DNA of 59,609 nucleotides from UMGS621 sp964468815 (GTDB lineage: Bacteria > Bacillota > Clostridia > Christensenellales > Borkfalkiaceae): positions 1-59,609 of the forward strand of contig CAYXWN010000007.1 of assembly GCA_964468815.1 (NCBI GenBank), given 5' to 3'. Within the stretch, counting starts at the first letter, position 1. Each line of letters begins with the position of its first letter. The notes beneath the pieces are model-generated. The model was not told the origin of the DNA. It saw only the letters and a program-made list of their open reading frames with translations, and did no database searches. Both the position numbers and the translations under genes were made by a program. This document shows positions 55,895 through 59,609 of this stretch, in pieces.

Positions 55895-56887
55895 TTACGC
55901 CTCCACAACCACCGCATGCGCCACGCACGGAATAGATTCTCCTTGTTGCGTTGACACGGAAGAAAGCAATGCGCCGGTTGCCATAAAAATAATGCGATTT
56001 AATTTTTTCTCTTTCAATTTTTTATAAAGATACGAATTAAACACAACGGCACTGCAGCCGGCTCCGGAACCGCCTTGGTATTCGTCCTCTTTAATGTTGT
56101 AGATCATTTCTCCGCAATCCACGTGCTGTTTTTCGATATCAAGCCCCTTTTCCCACATTAAATCTTTTAAAATTCTCGAACCAAACGCGCCGAGATCGCC
56201 CGTAACGATTAAATCGTATTGTTCGGGAGTTTCCCCCGATTCTCTGAAATGAGAAACAAGCGTACTCATTGCCGCAGGAGCCATTGCTGCGCCCATATTG
56301 TTGGCGTCCGTAACGCCGTAATCCACAACCTTTCCGAAAGTCGCCATCGTTATCTTAGGTCCTTTTCCGGAAGCAGATAAAACGGTTGCCCCAGCGCCTG
56401 TTACCGTCCACTGTGCTTGCGGCGGACGAGTAGAACCAAGTTCAAGCGGATAGCGATATTGCCGTTCTGCCGTTGCAAAATGACTTCCCGTCGCACAAAC
56501 GACCTGCTTCATGTACCTGCCGTCAACCAATGCCGCACCGAGCGCCAATGATTCACTCATTGTAGAACAAGCGTTATACACACCGATAAACGGAATACTG
56601 AAATCGCGCGCCGCAAAACTAGCCGATATGATTTGATTCAAAAGATCCCCTGCAAGAATCGCGTCGATATCCGAAAGAGATTTCTTTGCATTTGCAATCG
56701 CGTGGCGAATAGCATGCGACAACATCTTGCACTCCGCTTTTTCGTACGTTTTCTCGTCAAAGCGATCATTATCTAAAACAGTATCAATACAATCGCCAAT
56801 ACTTCCGTTTCCCTCTTTCGGCCCGGCTATCGTATGAGTGCCGATAATCGTCGGCTTATTTTTAAAAATTACAGTATGCTTTCCCAT
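55895..56887 (-). CDS. spoVAD: Stage V sporulation protein AD
   Basis: A 330-residue protein with a thiolase-like fold that binds dipicolinic acid in Bacillus. It begins MGKHTVIFKNKPTIIGTHTI, with GPKEGNGSIGD, then GVYNACSTMSESLALGA and the C-terminal YQGGSGAGCSAVVFNSYL. The cysteine of the AC-S motif lies where thiolases have the nucleophile. ATG 56887 overlaps the spoVAC stop (TGATG); there is no separate ribosome-binding site, so translation is coupled to spoVAC. Standard length. Confidence 0.97.
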   Translation of the reverse strand: MGKHTVIFKNKPTIIGTHTIAGPKEGNGSIGDCIDTVLDNDRFDEKTYEKAECKMLSHAIRHAIANAKKSLSDIDAILAGDLLNQIISASFAARDFSIPFIGVYNACSTMSESLALGAALVDGRYMKQVVCATGSHFATAERQYRYPLELGSTRPPQAQWTVTGAGATVLSASGKGPKITMATFGKVVDYGVTDANNMGAAMAPAAMSTLVSHFRESGETPEQYDLIVTGDLGAFGSRILKDLMWEKGLDIEKQHVDCGEMIYNIKEDEYQGGSGAGCSAVVFNSYLYKKLKEKKLNRIIFMATGALLSSVSTQQGESIPCVAHAVVVEA

Positions 56888-57348
56888 CAAAATATCATAT
56901 TAATAAAATAATAAATCAATCCGACAGCAACACTCCCTGCTACGCCGAATACGATAATCGGTCCGGCAATTACAAACATTTTAGCCGCCAAACCGTAAAT
57001 AAAACCCTCCGATTTAAATTCCATTGCAGGCGAAACGACGGAATTTGCAAACCCTGTAATAGGAACAATTGATCCTCCGCCGGCATATTTTCCGATTCGA
57101 TCGTATATTCCAAGCCCCGTTAAAAACGCTCCGAGAAAAATCAAAATCACCGAAACGTAAGACGCAAGTTCATCCCCCGTTAACCCAAACACGAATTCAA
57201 GTAAATATCGAAATCCTTGCCCGATGCAGCAAATTGTTCCACCTACCCAAAACGCACGCAAAAGAGAACGGATTTCATGCGACTTCGGAGCAATCCTTGC
57301 AACATACTCATTATAATTTCGATTGTACGTTTTGCTTTTCGTATTCAT
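56887..57348 (-). CDS. spoVAC: Stage V sporulation protein AC
   Basis: Membrane channel component of the SpoVA complex, 153 residues; in Bacillus SpoVAC can act as a mechanosensitive channel for dipicolinic acid. The N-terminal hydrophilic segment (NRNYNEYVARIAPKS) precedes about four helices, with FWVGGTICCIGQGFRYLLE, GGGSIVPITGFANSVVSPAMEFKSEG and a final helix. GAGGTG precedes the ATG. It is first in the spoVAC-spoVAD-spoVAE set; the spoVAA, AB and B genes of Bacillus are absent, as is common in Clostridia. Confidence 0.96.
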   Translation of the reverse strand: MNTKSKTYNRNYNEYVARIAPKSHEIRSLLRAFWVGGTICCIGQGFRYLLEFVFGLTGDELASYVSVILIFLGAFLTGLGIYDRIGKYAGGGSIVPITGFANSVVSPAMEFKSEGFIYGLAAKMFVIAGPIIVFGVAGSVAVGLIYYFINMIF

Positions 57349-57439
57349 CTACGCACCTCTCTTTTTAAAAAAGGCTTTACAACGCTTTCTCTTTCCGCGC
57401 TTGTTTTCAAGTATTCGAATTCTTTATTCTTCATATTGT

Positions 57440-57468
57440 TAATATGTCCCAAACATATTTTTTCATGC
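57440..57468 (-). promoter_or_regulatory. Sigma-G-type promoter of the spoVA operon
   Basis: On the minus strand GCATG (57468-57464, fits gHATR), a 17-base spacer and CATATTA (57446-57440, fits CATnHTA). It lies in the 131-base gap between sigF and spoVAC; spoVA is sigma-G-dependent in Bacillus. The rest of the gap shows no gene. Confidence 0.7.
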
Positions 57469-57479
57469 AAAAAATACGG

Positions 57480-58193
57480 CTAGAATTTTAACCGTATTTT
57501 TTCAAGAATTTTACTTTCCAAACGACTGATCTGAACTTGCGATATTCCCATGCTTTCCGCAATTTCGCTTTGTGTTCGATCTCTGAAATAACGTAAAATG
57601 ATAATTTTCCGTTCTCGTTCAGGCAAACTTTCGATCAATGTGCCAAGTTGAATTTTATCAATTAAATCATCCGTTGTTTCTTTTGACGGAATTTTATCAA
57701 TCAATTCCGAATCGTTATCGTCGTCTTTCGACTGTTCAAATAACGAAATCGGCATTTTAGAAGAATCCATCGCAATTACGATTTCGCTTGAATCCACACC
57801 CATTGTTTTTGCAAGATGTTCGATTGACGGAGGCGAATCGTGTGTTGTTTGATAAAAATCAATATATCGATTGATTTTATTCGCTAATATTTTTAATGTT
57901 CTGGAAACCTTAATTGCGCCGTTATCTCTCATATAACGTTTGATTTCTCCGGCAACCATCGGAACAGTGTACGTCGAAAATTTTACGTTGTGACTTTCGT
58001 CAAAATTATTGATCGCTTTTAAAAAGCCGATACAAGCAATCTGAAACAAGTCGTCGTATTCTACGCCTTTGTTCCGAAATCGCCTAATAATACTCTTCAA
58101 CAAGGGCTCATTTCGTTCTAATAATATCTGTTTTGCCTTATCGTCCCCGTTTTTTGCTTTTCCTATGTAATAAAGTGTTTCGTCGCGCTCCAT
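57480..58193 (-). CDS. sigF: RNA polymerase sigma factor SigF (early forespore)
   Basis: First compartment-specific sporulation sigma factor. ATG 58193 follows GAAGGA at 5 bases spacing (a GTG at 58211 is in frame but lies before that site), giving 237 residues. Region 2 contains YDDLFQIACIGFLKAINNFD and NVKFSTYTVPMVAGEIKRYMRDNG, with the -10-reading helix; region 4 has ERERKIIILRYFRDRTQSEIAESMGISQVQISRLE. The order after spoIIAA-spoIIAB identifies SigF rather than SigG or SigB. Kept inactive by SpoIIAB until septation. Confidence 0.96.
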   Translation of the reverse strand: MERDETLYYIGKAKNGDDKAKQILLERNEPLLKSIIRRFRNKGVEYDDLFQIACIGFLKAINNFDESHNVKFSTYTVPMVAGEIKRYMRDNGAIKVSRTLKILANKINRYIDFYQTTHDSPPSIEHLAKTMGVDSSEIVIAMDSSKMPISLFEQSKDDDNDSELIDKIPSKETTDDLIDKIQLGTLIESLPERERKIIILRYFRDRTQSEIAESMGISQVQISRLESKILEKIRLKF

Positions 58194-58200
58194 ATTTCCT

Positions 58201-58632
58201 TCAATCCGCACACGGAGAAATAGTCTTTTTCATGAAAACTACCGTCCCTTTATTCAACTCAGACACGATTTTTACATCTTCCATAAACGATTGAATAATC
58301 GTAAACCCCATTCCCGATCGCTCCTCATCCGGTTTGGTTGTATAAAACGGCTGAACGGCTTTTTCTAAGTTTTCAATTCCCACTCCGCTATCCGATATTT
58401 TAATATGTATCGAGTGATCGAACACAACTGCCTCCATCGTTATAATTCCCGGAGTATCCGGATAGCCGTGCACAACACAGTTCGTCACCGCTTCACTGAC
58501 TGCCGTTTTGATATCAGAAAGTTCTGCAAGCGACGGATTCAACTGTAAACAAAAGCAAGAAATTACGCTTCTTGCAAACGTTTCGTTCTGCGAAAGGGAT
58601 AAAAATTCAATTTTCATTTCATTGTTTTCCAT
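58201..58632 (-). CDS. spoIIAB: Anti-sigma-F factor and serine kinase SpoIIAB
   Basis: A 143-residue GHKL-fold kinase that binds SigF and phosphorylates SpoIIAA. The ATP-binding motifs are AVSEAVTNCVVHGYP (N box), IKISDSGVGI (G1) and ERSGMGFTIIQSFM (G2). GAGGTAACG precedes the ATG; an internal Met6 is an alternative start. Spacing to spoIIAA is 12 bases and to sigF 7 bases, the classical operon. Confidence 0.97.
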   Translation of the reverse strand: MENNEMKIEFLSLSQNETFARSVISCFCLQLNPSLAELSDIKTAVSEAVTNCVVHGYPDTPGIITMEAVVFDHSIHIKISDSGVGIENLEKAVQPFYTTKPDEERSGMGFTIIQSFMEDVKIVSELNKGTVVFMKKTISPCAD

Positions 58633-58644
58633 ACGTTACCTCTA

Positions 58645-58953
58645 TCAATATTTCGGCATAATGCCGTACAGCCCGGAAATTTCAATTATCTTTTCCACTT
58701 CAACGGATGCGCCGGATAAAAAGACAGGAATCCCGAAACGTTTCAATTTTTTATATCGTCCGATCAACATGCCGATCCCAGTGCTGTCCATAAATACTAA
58801 TCCAGACAGATTAAATACAAAACGTTTTAAATTCAAGTTATCATCTATTAACCGATCTAAAATATTTTTAGATTGTCCTGCAGAAAATTCGTCCAATTCT
58901 CCGCTTAAATACACCGTCATATTTCCGCCCGTATTCTTGTACTTAATGTCCAT
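58645..58953 (-). CDS. spoIIAA: Anti-anti-sigma factor SpoIIAA
   Basis: A 102-residue STAS-domain protein that releases SigF by binding SpoIIAB. The phosphorylated serine is Ser57 in FMDSTGIGMLIGRYK, aligning with Ser58 of Bacillus SpoIIAA. YLSGELDEFSAGQ is the typical N-terminal strand-loop. GAGGTG lies upstream of the ATG. First gene of the spoIIA operon; I searched the 196-base upstream gap (AT-rich, no gene) for a sigma-H promoter and found none that convinced me. Confidence 0.97.
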   Translation of the reverse strand: MDIKYKNTGGNMTVYLSGELDEFSAGQSKNILDRLIDDNLNLKRFVFNLSGLVFMDSTGIGMLIGRYKKLKRFGIPVFLSGASVEVEKIIEISGLYGIMPKY

Positions 58954-59097
58954 CTTTCACCTCGGAACAATTGTAAAACAAGTTTAACACAAGGATTACA
59001 AAGAAAAATAAAGAATATTGGAAACAGGTGTTTTTTCTTGTCGAATCACAAAAAAAATATTTAGAAAAAAAATTTAAAAATAGTTGGTAAAAATCGT

Positions 59098-59125
59098 TGA
59101 CTTTTTTTTCAAATTATTATATTAT
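59098..59125 (+). promoter_or_regulatory. Promoter of the terminal tRNA array
   Basis: TTGACT at 59098-59103, a 16-base spacer and TATTAT at 59120-59125; an overlapping TATATA lies at 59123-59128. It is about 25 bases before the first tRNA. Confidence 0.6.
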
Positions 59126-59149
59126 ATACAAGCATTGATTAAAAAGCAA

Positions 59150-59225
59150 CGGGGTGTAGCGCAGTTGGTAGCGCACGTGGTTTGGGACCATGGGGTCGGG
59201 AGTTCGAGTCTCTTCACCCCGACCA
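59150..59225 (+). tRNA. tRNA-Pro (anticodon TGG)
   Basis: A 73-nt tRNA plus encoded CCA. Anticodon TGG in the loop TTTGGGA; acceptor CGGGGTG pairs with CACCCCG. Complements the CGG isoacceptor at 20536. Confidence 0.95.
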
Positions 59226-59247
59226 AATGAAGCCAACGCGATTTCGA

Positions 59248-59324
59248 GGGCCTTTAGCTCAGTTGGTTAGAGCGGTCGGCTCATAACCGATTGGTCCGCG
59301 GTTCGAGTCCGTGAAGGCCCACCA
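59248..59324 (+). tRNA. tRNA with CAT anticodon (Ile2 or elongator Met)
   Basis: A 74-nt tRNA plus encoded CCA; anticodon loop CTCATAA, acceptor GGGCCTT / AAGGCCC. CAT can mean elongator Met, or Ile when C34 is changed to lysidine by TilS. The body resembles Bacillota tRNA-Ile2 (GGxCCTTTAGCTCAGTTGG), so Ile2 is favoured, not proven. It is not initiator Met (no C-A mismatch end or G-C anticodon stem run). Confidence 0.88.
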
Positions 59325-59346
59325 ATTTATCCCCTATATTATCAAT

Positions 59347-59423
59347 GGCCCGGTAGTACAGATGGTTAGTACGCCAGCCTGTCACGCTGGAGGTCGAGGG
59401 TTCGAGCCCCTTCCGGGTCGCCA
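59347..59423 (+). tRNA. tRNA-Asp (anticodon GTC)
   Basis: A 74-nt tRNA plus encoded CCA. Anticodon GTC in the loop CTGTCAC; the discriminator base is G, as expected for tRNA-Asp. Confidence 0.95.
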
Positions 59424-59461
59424 TTTTGAAAATACTTGTCTTTTGACAAGTATTTTCAAAA
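59424..59461. repeat. Perfect 17-bp inverted repeat inside the tRNA array
   Basis: Arms of 17 bases (59424-59440 and 59445-59461) with a TTTT loop form a perfect hairpin between tRNA-Asp and tRNA-Phe. It could be a terminator (a T run follows after three A residues) or a processing structure. The right arm contains TTGACA, so it may also carry a -35 for the following tRNAs. Confidence 0.8.
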
Positions 59462-59468
59462 AATTTTT

Positions 59469-59544
59469 GCCTCGGTAGCTCAGCTGGTAGAGCAAAGGAC
59501 TGAAAATCCTTGTGTCGGTGGTTCGACTCCGCCCCGAGGCACCA
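59469..59544 (+). tRNA. tRNA-Phe (anticodon GAA)
   Basis: A 73-nt tRNA plus encoded CCA. Anticodon GAA in the loop CTGAAAA; acceptor GCCTCGG pairs with CCGAGGC. This tRNA is the presumed ligand of the pheST T-box in the same window. Confidence 0.95.
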
Positions 59545-59556
59545 ATATTACTGGTT

Positions 59557-59609
59557 GCTGGTGTAGCTCAATTGGCAGAGCAGCTGATTTGTAATCAGCA
59601 GGTTGCGGG
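59557..59609 (+). tRNA. tRNA-Thr (anticodon TGT), cut by the window end
   Basis: The 5' 53 nt are present: acceptor GCTGGTG, D arm, and an anticodon loop TTTGTAA with TGT. The T arm and 3' end are outside the window. Confidence 0.88.

Noticed and set aside
58954..59097. Sigma-H promoter for the spoIIA operon
   Set aside because: Expected from Bacillus, but no AGGA/GAAT pair at the right spacing was found on the minus strand.
1..59609. CRISPR array or rRNA operon
   Set aside because: No regularly spaced direct repeats and no 16S/23S/5S sequence were seen; the tRNA clusters at 9.6, 20.4 and 59.2 kb are not joined to rRNA in the window.

Overview
This window reads as chromosome of an endospore-forming Bacillota, most likely an anaerobic member of the Clostridia (inference). 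The evidence is a full spoIIAA-spoIIAB-sigF operon next to spoVAC-spoVAD-spoVAE, plus yunB, gerW (ytfJ), a DacB/DacF-type carboxypeptidase and a 26-residue spoVM. There is also a V/A-type ATPase, a T-box in front of pheST, and Gram-positive gene order around fmt-rsmB-rlmN-rsgA-rpe. Most of the window is housekeeping sequence. No CRISPR array, rRNA gene, insertion sequence or complete prophage was seen.

Layout. 1-9.4 kb: translation and cell-maintenance block (end of def, fmt, rsmB, rlmN, rsgA, rpe, spoVM, rpmB on the minus strand, asp23-like, fakA-like, recG). It follows the Bacillus order but lacks prpC-prkC and thiN. 9.6-10.0 kb: four minus-strand tRNA genes (Leu, Cys, Gly, Val). 10.2-18.7 kb: nine-gene V-type ATPase operon (stalk H/G, I, K, E, C, F, A, B, D); the K subunit carries the residues that bind Na+ in Enterococcus. 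18.8-20.6 kb: a less conserved stretch with a Cys/His-rich membrane protein, a divergent XRE regulator/86-residue gene pair sharing two operator-like palindromes, and tRNA-Val and tRNA-Pro. 20.8-25.3 kb: a DtxR-like regulator, then an operon of an Fe-S/flavin enoate-reductase-like enzyme and the two subunits of an aconitase-X dehydratase. 25.3-28.0 kb: DUF2953-type protein, gerW, dacB/F, rluB. 28.1-31.6 kb (minus): a decayed sugar acetyltransferase, lexA, hflX and a tyrosine recombinase. 31.8-33.2 kb: a PadR-type regulator fused to a four-helix membrane domain. 33.3-41.3 kb (minus): ynbB, miaA, mutL, mutS, miaB. 41.4-43.6 kb: a class A penicillin-binding protein. 43.6-54.8 kb (minus): thiI, cysteine desulfurase, a small membrane protein, mutS2, a U32 peptidase-family protein, then T-box-controlled pheS-pheT. 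54.9-59.0 kb (minus): yunB, spoVAE, spoVAD, spoVAC, sigF, spoIIAB, spoIIAA. 59.1 kb to the end: tRNA array (Pro, CAT-anticodon, Asp, Phe, partial Thr).

How the parts fit together. Three themes stand out: tRNA and rRNA modification or translation quality (fmt, rsmB, rlmN, rluB, miaA, miaB, thiI with its sulfur donor, hflX, mutS2), DNA repair (recG, mutS, mutL, lexA) and sporulation. The forespore sigma factor gene lies directly upstream of the spoVA genes, which have their own sigma-G-like promoter.

The points most worth a second look are: a repeated start architecture in which a -10 hexamer ends 5-7 bases before a start codon that has no Shine-Dalgarno sequence (probable leaderless mRNAs); the dehydratase/enoate-reductase operon; the membrane-tethered PadR regulator; the unlisted spoVM; and the operator-linked XRE pair. 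All calls come from reading the sequence. No database search was run.
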